A DNA stretch of 64,000 nucleotides from Nocardiopsis coralli (GCF_014892575.1 NZ_JADBGI010000012.1:106203-170202), one strand, 5' to 3'. Positions 18,803 through 27,952 are shown, counted from the stretch's first letter. Numbers and translations are program-made. The notes: a model not told the origin generated them from the letters alone.

Positions 18803-21800
18803 ATGCGAGAGAGTTCTCCCCCCGACACCCCCGCCGATCCCCGCGGTTCCGACGGCTCCCCCGCCGGGGCCGCCCGGATCCAGGGGTTCCTGGTCGAACT
18901 GCTGGCGGAGCTGACCGGCACCGACTCCGCAGCCGTGGACATCGATCTCCCCTTCGCGGACCACGGCCTCTCCTCGCGCGACGCCGTCTCCGTCGCGGGT
19001 GAGTTGGAGGAGGAGACCGGCCGGCCGCTCTCGCCCGCCCTCCTGTGGGAGCACCCGACGGTGCGGACCCTGGTCGAGGCGCTTATCGGCGACGCCGAAG
19101 CGGGGCCCGGACCGGCCTCCGTGGAAGGCGGCGACGCGGCCGACGCGGACGACGGCCTGGTCGCGGTGGTCGGGGTCGGCTGCCGCTTTCCCGGAGCGGA
19201 CGGCCCCGAGGCCTTCACCGAACTCCTGGCCTCGGGCACCGACCGGATCCGCGACGTGCCCCCGGGACGGTGGGACCGCTACGACGACGGCTCGCCCGAG
19301 ACCGCCCGGCTGCTCGCCGCGACGTCCCGGAGGGCCGGGTTCCTCGACGACATCGAGGGGTTCGACGCGGCCTTCTTCCGCATCACCCCGGACGAGGCCC
19401 GTGTGGTGGACCCGCAGCAGCGGATCCTGCTGGAGACCGCGTTGGAGGCCCTGGAGCACGCCGCCCTCCCGCCCGCCGCAGTCGCGGGGACCCGGGCGGG
19501 CGTGTTCGTGGGGGCCTCCTCCACCGAGTACGGGCACGTCACCATGGGCGACCTCAACGGGATCGAGGGGTGGAGCGCCCCCGGCGCCGCGCTCAGTGTC
19601 ATCGCGAACCGGCTCTCCTACCAACTCGACCTGCGTGGCCCCAGCCTGACCCTGGGCACCGCCTGTTCGTCCTCGCTGTCCGCCGTGCACACGGCCCTGC
19701 GGTCACTGCGTTCCGGCGAGTGCGACACCGCGCTGGCCGGCGGGGTGAACGTGCTGCTCTCACCGGCGGTGACCGTCGCCTTCGACCGGGCCGGCGGCAC
19801 CTCTCCCACCGGGACCTGCCGCCCCTTCGACGCGGACGCCGACGGCATGGTGCGCGGCGAGGGCTGCGGTGTGGTGGTGCTGAAACGGCTCGGCGACGCC
19901 CGCCGGGACGGTGACCGGGTCCTGGCGGTGCTGCGCGGGAGCGCGGTCAACTCCGACGGCCGTTCCGCGGGCCTGGTCGCGCCCAACCCCGCCGCCCAGC
20001 GGGACGTGCTCACCAGGGCCTGTGCGGACGCCGGGGTCTCACCCGCCGAGGTGGGTTACGTGGAGGCGCACGGCACCGGGACCCCGCTCGGCGACCCGAT
20101 CGAGGCCCGTGCGCTGGGCGCGGTCATGGGCAGGGACCGGCCGGCCGGGGACCGGCTGCGGGTCGGTTCGGTCAAGGCCGGCATCGGCCACCTGGAGGCG
20201 GCCGCCGGCAGCGCGGGGCTGATCAAGGCCGTGGTGGCGGTCCGGGACGGTGTCGTCCCACCCACACCGAACCACCGCACACCCACCCCGCACGTCGACT
20301 GGGAGGCCGAGGGCCTGGAGGTGGTCACCCGGGCCCGCCCGTGGCCGGACCGCCGGCGGATCGCCGGGGTCTCCTCGTTCGGGTTCGGCGGTACCAACGC
20401 ACACGTCGTCGTGGAGTCGCCGCCGGAGGACCTGCGCGACGGAGCACGGACTCCTACGGGCAGGGAGCGCAGGGGCGCGCTCCACACGTTCCCGGTCACC
20501 GACGTCTCCCCTGAGCGCGTCCGCGACCACGCCGGCCGTCTCGCCCGCTGGTTGGACGCACGGGCCCCTGCCACGGGCGCTGCGTCCGAGGAGAGCGCCG
20601 AGAACCACGGGGCCGTGCTGGACGACGTGGCCCGCACGCTCCACCGCCGGGCCGGGCGCGGCGGTTCCGGGTCCGCCGTGGTCGCCGCCGACCTGGACGG
20701 GCTCCGGACCGGGCTGCATGGGCTGGCTGCCGGGACCGCCCACCCGGACGTGGTCACCGCACCCGTCCGCCGTGGCGAGCAGGGCCCCGTGTGGGTCTTC
20801 TCCGGCTACGGATCGGGGCTCTCCCCCGACTCCGTGCACGCCCTCATGGACGCGGAACCGGCCTTCGCTGACGCGGTCGCCGAGCTGGACCCGGCGATGC
20901 GGCGGGCCACCGGCACCGGCCTGCTCGACGCGCTCGCCACTGCCCCGGACGACCTCGCGCTGAGCGTGGCCCAACCCGCGGTCCACACCGTTCAGATCGC
21001 GCTGGCCCGTCTGTGGCGCTCCTACGGCGTCCACCCCTCGGCCGTGGTGGGGCACTCGATGGGCGAGGCCGCGGCCGCCGTGGCCGCCGGAGTCCTCACC
21101 GAGGAGGAGGGCCTCCGTGTGACGGCCGAGCGTTCGGCCCTGCTGGAACAGCTGGTGGGCGGCGGTGCGATGCTGCTCGCCGAGCTCTCGCCCGAGGAGG
21201 CCGACGAGCGCGCCCGCGCCCGCACGGACGTGCACGTGGCGGTCTACTCCGCCCCCGAGCAGACCGTGCTGACCGGTGACGCCGCCGAGCTCGAGGCGCT
21301 GGCCGAGGAGTGCGCGGCCCAGGGCCGGCTGGCGCGGCTCCTGGACGCCCCCGGCGCCGGGCACTCCCCGCAGGTCGATCCCCTGATGGGGCCGTTGCGG
21401 GAGCGGCTCGGCGACCTGGTGGGACGCGAACCCGCGGTCCCGTTCTACGGCACCGTGCACGACACCCCCCGCAAGGCACCCGCCTGCGACGCCGACCACT
21501 GGGCCGCGAACCTGCGCTCGCCGGTGCGCCTGACCCAAGCGATCGAGGCGGCGGTGGCCGACGGGCACCGCGCCTTCACCGAGCTCTCCTCCCATCCCCT
21601 GGTGGCGCACTCACTGACCGCCGTCACCGGCGAGGACACGGTCGTCACCGCCTCGATGCGCCGGGGCACGGGCGGGCACCGGGAGTTCCACCGGTCCCTG
21701 GCCCGGTTGGTCCTGGCCGGACACGCCCCCGGCCACGAACCGCCGGGCCGGATCGTCGACCTCCCGGTGCCCGCCTGGGACCGGACCCCCTTTCCGCCTC

Positions 21801-24800
21801 CCGGGCGCGCACGTGCGCGGACCGCCGGCGCACATCCCCTGTTGGGCACGCCGACCCGGCTGCCCGGAGGGGAACGGGCGGTGGCCGAGGCGGACGTGGG
21901 AACGGCGCGCCTGCCGTGGACGGCCGCCGGACAGGGCACGGTCTCCGGCCACGCGGCCGGGGACGCGGGCTCCGGACCTGCGGTGCTGACGCTGGGCCAC
22001 GTCGCCGAGATCGCGCTGGCCGCGGGCGTGTGGGAGTTCGGGGCCGACGCCGAGGACCTGGAGGTCACCTGCGTGGAGATGGGGTCGCCGCTCGCCCTGG
22101 GCGAGCACGCGCCGATCACCACCGACATCGTGCCCCAGGGCCCCGGGACGGTCCGGGTGGCCGTGCACGCCCGCGACGCCGCGGGGCACTGGCACGAGCA
22201 CGCCACCGCGCTCGTCGGCGAGGCCGCCCCGGTGGACGGGGGCGGACCGTTGGACGGGGAAGGGCCGGCGGACGGGGCCGTTCTCGGAGAGGTCGCCGTC
22301 CCCGACGACGTCCCCGTGGACCGCGCCCCGAGGATCAGCCCCGCCCTGATCACCGCGTGCCTCGAGGCGGCGGCCCCGCCCGGCACCGACGAACAGCGGC
22401 ACCTGGCCGTGCGCGCCGAACGGGTCGTTTTCTCGGAACGGGACGCAGAACGGGCCCCGGACGGTTCGGCGGCGGCCCGGGTGCGCTTCGACCCCATCCG
22501 GGGCGACGTGGACGTGCTCGACGGGGAGGGGCGTTCCCTGGCCCGAGTCGAGGGCGTGGTGTGGCGCTCGGTCCGGCCGGACACCGTGCCCGCCCCGTTG
22601 GCGGAGATGCTCTTCGACGTGGAGTGGGAGCCCGCGCCGCTCCCGTCGCCCGCGCAGAGCGCCCACGACGGCCTGGGTGACGGCCCTCTCGTGCTGGAGT
22701 TCGACGCCGCCGGCGACCTCTCCCCCGAGGAGGTCGTGACCGCCGCGGTGCACGGCGCCCACCAGGCCCTTGACTCCGACCGCCGCCTGCTGTTCGTCGC
22801 ACGGGGCGGCGCCGACGCCGGGCCCTCCCGGGTCGCGCTCGGCGGGCTGCGGGGCCTGGTCCGGGTCCTGGCGCTGGAACACCCGGAGCTGGCCGCGGCG
22901 GTCGTTTCCGTGGACGGGACCGACACCACGGCGGCCGGAGCGGATCTCCGGGCCGAGATCGCCGCGCGGGCGGCCGGGGAGACCGACGAGGACGAGGTCG
23001 CCTGGCGCGACGGGGCCCGGTTCGCGGCCCGGCTCACCCGCACGCACCTGGAACGCCCGCGCCGCCCCGCCGCCCCCTTGGTCCGCCCGGGCGCGAGTTA
23101 CGTCCTGACCGGTGGTTACGGCGGGCTCGGGACGGCCGCGGCACGCCTGCTCGCCGAACGCGGCGCCGGCCGGATCGTGCTCAACGGCCGCTCCGGGCCG
23201 AGCGCCGAGGCGGCGAGGGAGATCGAACGCCTCCGGGAGAGCGGCTGCGAGGCCGAGGTGGTGCTCGGCGACATCGCCGACCCCGGCACCGCCGAGCGCC
23301 TGCGGAACGCCGCGACCGCCGACGGATTTCCCTTGCGCGGGGTGTTGCACGCGGCCGGGGTCCTGCGCGACCGCGTCGTGCGCGACCTGTCACCCGACGA
23401 CGTCCTCGGCGCCTTCGCTCCCAAGGTGATCGGGGCCCGGAACCTGCACGAGGCGACCCTCCACGACGACCTCGACTGGTGGGTCGCCTACTCCTCGGCC
23501 GCCTCGCTCCTGGGCTCCCCCGGCCAGGGCGCGTACGCCGCCGCGTCGTCCTGCCTGGACGTCCTCACCGCCTGGAGGCGCTCCCTCGGGCTGCCCGCCA
23601 CCACCGTGGACTGGGGTGTGTGGTCGGGCACCGGCGGCGCCCCCACCGGGGCGGGCCTCGGGGTGCTGCGCCCGTTCGGGGTCGCGCAGGGGCTGACCGC
23701 CCTGGAGGCCGTGCTCGCCGACGGCCGCACCTCCGTGGGCGTGGCCGGGCTCCGACCCGCGCGGGCGGCGAAGGTCCTCCCCGACCTGCCGCGCATCCCC
23801 TTCTTCTCCCGGGTCATCGCCGCCGCCGAACACACGGCGCCGACCTCCGCGGAGGATCTGCGCGCCCTCCCGCCGGAGGAGGCGCGCGACCTGGTGGCCG
23901 AACGGGCACGGGAACGGGTCGCGGAGGTGCTCGGCGTGCCCCCGCAGAGCCTGGACCGCACGCTCCCGTTGGTGGAGGCCGGCATGGACTCGCTGGCGGC
24001 GATCCGGGTCAAGAGCGTCGTGGAGCACGAGTTCGGGGTGGCACTGCCCACCCGTGACCTGCTCACCGGCGGCACCCTCGCCCACGCGGAGGCCGCCCTC
24101 TGTCGGCAGTTGGGGCTTCCCGAGGCACCGGAACCTGATCCCGGCCCCGGTCCCGACCGGGCGACCGGAGAGGACGGCGCAGGTACCCCGGGTCCGCGCG
24201 ATGCGTCCGAGCGTGCGGTCGGGCGCTGCGTCACCGAGGTCCTCGGCTTCGAACCCGGGATCCACGACGACCTCACCCACCGCACCGAACGCTCCGGCCC
24301 CACCGACTGGCGGGAACGGCTCCGCCCCCTGCTGGAGGCCGAGGCGGGCTCCGCGCTCGACCCCGCGACGCTCTTCGCCGACCCCACCGTGGAGGGGATC
24401 GCCGCCGTCCTGCGCGAGACCGACGACCCCGGGTCCGCCGGCCGCCCGCGCGTCCTCCAACAGGGCGCCCGTCAGGGGCACGGCACCTCGGACACACCCC
24501 CACCGCTGTTCCTCGCTCACCCCGCCGGCGGCACCACCTGGGTGTACCGGGGCCTGGCCCGGCGGCTCGGGGCCGAGCGCACCGTGCTCGGGCTCGAGCG
24601 CTTCACCGACGGCGCCTCCGTCGAGGAGCGCGCCCGCCGCTACGTCCGCATGGTCCGGCAGGCCCAGCCTTCGGGCCCCTACCGCCTGGGCGGCTGGTCG
24701 TTCGGCGGGGTCCTGGCCCACGAGGCGGCCCGGCAGCTCACGGAAGAGGGCGCCGAGGTCGAGCTGGTGGCGATGTTCGACGCGGGCCTGCCCATGGACG

Positions 24801-25267
24801 TGGGCCCCGAGCGTGCGCGGCAGCTGAGCGCGCGCCGCTACGCCGACTTCGCCGCCCACCTGGAGCGCACCCACGACCGCCCCGTCCCCGTCGACCCCGA
24901 CGAACTGGCCGACCTCACCGAGGACGCCCAGCTCGAGGTCCTGCTGCGGGCCGTCGACGATTCCGGGGTCGGGAAGCTGCTCAGCCCCGCCATCCTCGAG
25001 CACCACCGCACCTCGCACGAGGACACCCTCGCGCTCGAGGCCTACCGCCCCGGACCCCACGGCGGCCGGACCGTGCTCTACCGCGCCACCCGGCCCACGC
25101 CCTGGGCGGTCTCCGACCCGCGCTACGACCACCCCGACGAGGCACGCGGCTGGGATCCCCACTGCCCGGACCTGCGGATCGTCCGGATCGACGCCCACCA
25201 CCTGAACCTTCTCGACCCACCCGGGGTCGACGCGATCGCGCGCGACCTCGCCCCGTTGCTCGGCTGA
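18803..25267 (+). CDS. Pks13-like type I PKS: ACP-KS-AT-(inactive DH)-KR-ACP-(degenerate ACP)-TE
   Basis: 2154 aa. N-terminal ACP at about 25-95 with phosphopantetheine serine S58 in DHGLSSRDAV, the Pks13 signature of FAAL-loaded carriers. KS about 118-540 with C288, H423, H463. AT about 655-960 with S752 (GHSMGE) and specificity motif GAGH at 851-854. A DH-like region (about 1010-1260) has AAGQGTV where the catalytic His should be and lacks the LPG motif, so it is probably structural. KR about 1425-1660 with TGGYGGLG, S1565 and Y1578; the usual Asn four residues after Tyr is Ser. ACP2 has S1730 (GMDSLAAI). A second ACP fold (about 1795-1870) has Thr in place of the modified Ser. TE has S1966 (GWSFGG) and H2133. 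Expected product: one-extension alpha-alkyl, beta-hydroxy acyl chain. The CCR gene follows after 14 bp. Confidence 0.92.
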   Translation: MRESSPPDTPADPRGSDGSPAGAARIQGFLVELLAELTGTDSAAVDIDLPFADHGLSSRDAVSVAGELEEETGRPLSPALLWEHPTVRTLVEALIGDAEAGPGPASVEGGDAADADDGLVAVVGVGCRFPGADGPEAFTELLASGTDRIRDVPPGRWDRYDDGSPETARLLAATSRRAGFLDDIEGFDAAFFRITPDEARVVDPQQRILLETALEALEHAALPPAAVAGTRAGVFVGASSTEYGHVTMGDLNGIEGWSAPGAALSVIANRLSYQLDLRGPSLTLGTACSSSLSAVHTALRSLRSGECDTALAGGVNVLLSPAVTVAFDRAGGTSPTGTCRPFDADADGMVRGEGCGVVVLKRLGDARRDGDRVLAVLRGSAVNSDGRSAGLVAPNPAAQRDVLTRACADAGVSPAEVGYVEAHGTGTPLGDPIEARALGAVMGRDRPAGDRLRVGSVKAGIGHLEAAAGSAGLIKAVVAVRDGVVPPTPNHRTPTPHVDWEAEGLEVVTRARPWPDRRRIAGVSSFGFGGTNAHVVVESPPEDLRDGARTPTGRERRGALHTFPVTDVSPERVRDHAGRLARWLDARAPATGAASEESAENHGAVLDDVARTLHRRAGRGGSGSAVVAADLDGLRTGLHGLAAGTAHPDVVTAPVRRGEQGPVWVFSGYGSGLSPDSVHALMDAEPAFADAVAELDPAMRRATGTGLLDALATAPDDLALSVAQPAVHTVQIALARLWRSYGVHPSAVVGHSMGEAAAAVAAGVLTEEEGLRVTAERSALLEQLVGGGAMLLAELSPEEADERARARTDVHVAVYSAPEQTVLTGDAAELEALAEECAAQGRLARLLDAPGAGHSPQVDPLMGPLRERLGDLVGREPAVPFYGTVHDTPRKAPACDADHWAANLRSPVRLTQAIEAAVADGHRAFTELSSHPLVAHSLTAVTGEDTVVTASMRRGTGGHREFHRSLARLVLAGHAPGHEPPGRIVDLPVPAWDRTPFPPPGRARARTAGAHPLLGTPTRLPGGERAVAEADVGTARLPWTAAGQGTVSGHAAGDAGSGPAVLTLGHVAEIALAAGVWEFGADAEDLEVTCVEMGSPLALGEHAPITTDIVPQGPGTVRVAVHARDAAGHWHEHATALVGEAAPVDGGGPLDGEGPADGAVLGEVAVPDDVPVDRAPRISPALITACLEAAAPPGTDEQRHLAVRAERVVFSERDAERAPDGSAAARVRFDPIRGDVDVLDGEGRSLARVEGVVWRSVRPDTVPAPLAEMLFDVEWEPAPLPSPAQSAHDGLGDGPLVLEFDAAGDLSPEEVVTAAVHGAHQALDSDRRLLFVARGGADAGPSRVALGGLRGLVRVLALEHPELAAAVVSVDGTDTTAAGADLRAEIAARAAGETDEDEVAWRDGARFAARLTRTHLERPRRPAAPLVRPGASYVLTGGYGGLGTAAARLLAERGAGRIVLNGRSGPSAEAAREIERLRESGCEAEVVLGDIADPGTAERLRNAATADGFPLRGVLHAAGVLRDRVVRDLSPDDVLGAFAPKVIGARNLHEATLHDDLDWWVAYSSAASLLGSPGQGAYAAASSCLDVLTAWRRSLGLPATTVDWGVWSGTGGAPTGAGLGVLRPFGVAQGLTALEAVLADGRTSVGVAGLRPARAAKVLPDLPRIPFFSRVIAAAEHTAPTSAEDLRALPPEEARDLVAERARERVAEVLGVPPQSLDRTLPLVEAGMDSLAAIRVKSVVEHEFGVALPTRDLLTGGTLAHAEAALCRQLGLPEAPEPDPGPGPDRATGEDGAGTPGPRDASERAVGRCVTEVLGFEPGIHDDLTHRTERSGPTDWRERLRPLLEAEAGSALDPATLFADPTVEGIAAVLRETDDPGSAGRPRVLQQGARQGHGTSDTPPPLFLAHPAGGTTWVYRGLARRLGAERTVLGLERFTDGASVEERARRYVRMVRQAQPSGPYRLGGWSFGGVLAHEAARQLTEEGAEVELVAMFDAGLPMDVGPERARQLSARRYADFAAHLERTHDRPVPVDPDELADLTEDAQLEVLLRAVDDSGVGKLLSPAILEHHRTSHEDTLALEAYRPGPHGGRTVLYRATRPTPWAVSDPRYDHPDEARGWDPHCPDLRIVRIDAHHLNLLDPPGVDAIARDLAPLLG

Positions 25268-25281
25268 AAGGCTGGAAGAAG

Positions 25282-26598
25282 ATGACCGACCTGATCGACG
25301 CAGTCCTGTCCGGCGCCACAGGCGGCGAGCTCGACTCCCTCCACCTGCCCGACACTTACCGCGCCGCCTACCTGCGCCGCGAGGACGACGACATGTTCGG
25401 CGACGACCCCGAGCCCGACGTGCGGCGCTCCCTGCGGGTCGGCCCGGTCCCCATGCCCGAACCCGCACCCGACGAGGTCGTGGTCGCCGTGATGGCCTCC
25501 GCGATCAACTTCAACACCGTCTGGTCCGCGCTCTTCCAACCGATGTCGACCTTCCGGTTCCTGGAACGGTTCGGCCGCCAGGACCGCTGGGCCGCCCGGC
25601 ACGACCGCGACCACCAGGTGGTCGGCTCCGACGCCTCGGGGATCGTGGTGCGCGCCGGTGCCGGGGTGCGGCGCTGGTCCCCCGGCGACCGGGTGGTGGT
25701 CTCGCCCGCCTACATCGACACCGACGACCCGCGTGCCTCCCAGGACGGCATGGTCGCCGACCAGAAGGCGTGGGGTTTCGAGACCAACTTCGGCGGGCTC
25801 GCCGACTTCACCGTGGTCAAGGCCAGCCAGCTCCTGCCCAAACCGCGCCACCTGACGTGGGAGGAGTCCGCGGCCAACACACTCTGCGCGATGACCGCCT
25901 ACCGCATGCTCGTCGGCCCGCACGGAGCCCGCATGAAACAGGGCGACGTGGTGCTGATCTGGGGCGCGGCCGGGGGCCTGGGCGCCTACGCCGTGCAGAT
26001 GGTGCGCAACGGCGGCGGGATCCCGGTGGGTGTGGTCAGCTCCGAGCAGAAGGCCGAGCTGCTGCGCCGGCTCGGCTGCGAGGTGGTGCTGGACCGCCGG
26101 GACTTCGCGGGCGGGCCCGACGGGTGGTCGGACCCCCGGGCGCGCAAAGGGATGGGCCGGGAGATCCGGCGGCGGACCGGCGAGGACCCGCACATCGTCT
26201 TCGAGCACAGCGGCCGCGAGACCTTCGACGCCTCGGTGTTCCTCGCCCGCACCGGCGGAACCGTGGTGACCTGCGGGTCCAGCAGCGGCTACCGGCACAC
26301 CTACGACAACCGGTACCTGTGGATGAACCTCAAGAGGGTCGTGGGCAGCCACGGCGCCAACCACGCCGAGGCGGCCGAGGTCACCCGCCTGTTCGACCTG
26401 GGGATGCTGGTACCGGCGCTGTCGGCCGTCTACCCGTTGGAGGAGGTCGGCGGAGCGACCCGGGCCGTGCAGCGGGGTGAGCACACGGGCAAGGTCGCGG
26501 TCCGCTGTCTGGCACCGCGCGAGGGCCTGGGGGTGGACGACCCGGACGCGCGGTTGCGGGTCGGGGAGGACCGGCTCTCCCTGTTCCGCAAGTTCTAG
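25282..26598 (+). CDS. ccr: Crotonyl-CoA carboxylase/reductase (CCR)
   Basis: 438-aa medium-chain dehydrogenase/reductase that reductively carboxylates 2-enoyl-CoA with NADPH and CO2 to an alkylmalonyl-CoA. The family pattern is clear: an N-terminal 'LYXPDTYRAAYLRREDDDMF'-type region, ASAINFNTVWSALFQP, and the nucleotide site WGAAGGLGAYAVQ near 230. ATG 25282 has GGAAG ahead and lies 14 bp after the PKS stop, so the two are co-transcribed. With the AT motif GAGH it points to an ethyl- or longer alkylmalonyl extender. Chain length cannot be read from sequence. It ends in the same CTAG tetranucleotide as the convergent regulator gene. Confidence 0.94.
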   Translation: MTDLIDAVLSGATGGELDSLHLPDTYRAAYLRREDDDMFGDDPEPDVRRSLRVGPVPMPEPAPDEVVVAVMASAINFNTVWSALFQPMSTFRFLERFGRQDRWAARHDRDHQVVGSDASGIVVRAGAGVRRWSPGDRVVVSPAYIDTDDPRASQDGMVADQKAWGFETNFGGLADFTVVKASQLLPKPRHLTWEESAANTLCAMTAYRMLVGPHGARMKQGDVVLIWGAAGGLGAYAVQMVRNGGGIPVGVVSSEQKAELLRRLGCEVVLDRRDFAGGPDGWSDPRARKGMGREIRRRTGEDPHIVFEHSGRETFDASVFLARTGGTVVTCGSSSGYRHTYDNRYLWMNLKRVVGSHGANHAEAAEVTRLFDLGMLVPALSAVYPLEEVGGATRAVQRGEHTGKVAVRCLAPREGLGVDDPDARLRVGEDRLSLFRKF

Positions 26599-27839
26599 GG
26601 TCCGGCGGCCGGATCGGTCCCGGGACCGATCCGGCCCGACAGGCTCAGCACCCGCAGCGCCGCCTCCATCTCGAAACGCTGGTCGGTGTCGTTCAGGCGG
26701 TCGCCGAACAGCTCCTCCAGCTGGCGCAGCCGGTAGCGGACCGTCTGCGGGTGCACATGCAGCAGGACGGCGACCTTCTTGGCGTTGAACCCGCACTGCA
26801 GCCAGGCCAGGAGCGTCTCCGAGAGGCGTTCGCGCTGGGCGCTGCGGAGTTCGTGCAGCGGGGACAGGCGCAGGGAGATCATCGTCCGCATGAGCTCCTC
26901 GTCGCGGAACAGGAGTGAGGCGGCCAGGTGGTCGACCCAGCGCACGACCCCCTCGGCGGGGACATAACCCGCACTGACCAGCGAGAGCGTGTCCCTGGCC
27001 CGGCACAGGGACGTCGCGGCGTCGGTCACCTCCACGGTGGGGCCGACCGCGGCGTGCCAGCCGCGCAGCACGTTGCCGAGGCTCTGGATCCGGCCCGGAC
27101 CGTCCGGGTCGGGGACCACCAGACAGGGGTCGACCCGGTTGAAGTCGCAGAGCACGTCCGAGGGCAGGGTCGGTGGCGGCTCGGTCTCGACCTTGCGCCC
27201 GCCGAGGGCGATCACCGCCACCTGCGCGGGCAGGCGCCACTCGGCGGCCAGGGCCAGCTCCGCGACCGCCTCCGGTGAGGGTGCGCTGTCGGACAACAGG
27301 AGGTTCACCAACCTGCCCCTGCGTCTGCGCAGCTCGCCCGAGACCTGTGCCTGGGCCTGGTTGTAACCGACCATGGCGGCCCCGGCCAGCTCCTCCAGGA
27401 AGAGGAACAGCGCTTCGGCGACCGGGCCGACGTACCTCTGCGGGAACACCCGGGGGTCGGCCATCTGCACCTCGGTGATCCGGCGCCACATCATGACGGC
27501 CGCGGTGCGCATCGCCACCTGGAGGCTGTCCAGGCTGCGCCCCTCGTGCGCCTCGCCGGCGCCCAGGGAGCGGAACCGTTCACGGAAGCCGTCGTCCGGG
27601 GGGCCGGTGGTGCCGACCCGTGCCAGGAAGGCCTCGAACGCCTCCGCCACGGCCTCCCTCGTGTTGGAGAGGTAGGTGTGGTTGCCCGGCCGGGCGTACT
27701 CGGGGACCCGTTCCTGGATCCGCTCCACGACCACGTCGACCATGGGATCGAAATGGGGGCGGAGCTGGTCGGCGACCTCGGGGGGAACAAAGGCCAACGG
27801 ATTGATTTCTGAATAGTCTGACGCAACCGGTGTATTCAC
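26595..27839 (-). CDS. PucR/CdaR-family transcriptional regulator
   Basis: 414 aa. The C-terminal helix-turn-helix typical of PucR/CdaR proteins is evident (LLAWLQCGFNAKKVAVLLHVHPQTVRYRLRQLEELFG, about 335-372). The preceding region is a GGDEF-like/PucR sensing domain without recognisable catalytic motifs, and the N-terminal half resembles a RsbRD-like helical domain. I choose GTG 27839 because AGGAGG lies five bases ahead; the GTG at 27845 overlaps that ribosome-binding site. It converges on the CCR gene and diverges from an APC permease. A TGTCA/GACAA box in its own promoter recurs at the FAAL and PKS promoters, suggesting it is the cluster regulator and autoregulated. Confidence 0.85.
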   Translation of the reverse strand: MNTPVASDYSEINPLAFVPPEVADQLRPHFDPMVDVVVERIQERVPEYARPGNHTYLSNTREAVAEAFEAFLARVGTTGPPDDGFRERFRSLGAGEAHEGRSLDSLQVAMRTAAVMMWRRITEVQMADPRVFPQRYVGPVAEALFLFLEELAGAAMVGYNQAQAQVSGELRRRRGRLVNLLLSDSAPSPEAVAELALAAEWRLPAQVAVIALGGRKVETEPPPTLPSDVLCDFNRVDPCLVVPDPDGPGRIQSLGNVLRGWHAAVGPTVEVTDAATSLCRARDTLSLVSAGYVPAEGVVRWVDHLAASLLFRDEELMRTMISLRLSPLHELRSAQRERLSETLLAWLQCGFNAKKVAVLLHVHPQTVRYRLRQLEELFGDRLNDTDQRFEMEAALRVLSLSGRIGPGTDPAAGP

Positions 27840-27935
27840 GGCCACCTCCTCGGCAGAACCGGGAACGAGAAACCAACGTTAGCCCGCCGCACGAAAAACA
27901 CTAGCTTTCCGGTACAGAGGTGTGGGCCCCGTTTT

Positions 27936-27952
27936 TGTCACCCGCACGACAA
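27936..27952. promoter_or_regulatory. TGTCA-N7-GACAA box between regulator and permease genes
   Basis: TGTCACCCGCACGACAA lies within a longer inverted repeat (TTTTTGTC...GACAAAAA). It is the third copy of the box at 10427 and 18630. A partial fourth copy, CCGCACGAAAAA, lies nearby at 27886-27897. Placed 97 bp upstream of the regulator start. Confidence 0.5.

Noticed and set aside
18803..25267. PKS as one module of a macrolide or polyene line
   Set aside because: It is a single stand-alone protein with its own loading ACP and TE, and no other PKS genes or tailoring enzymes are nearby.
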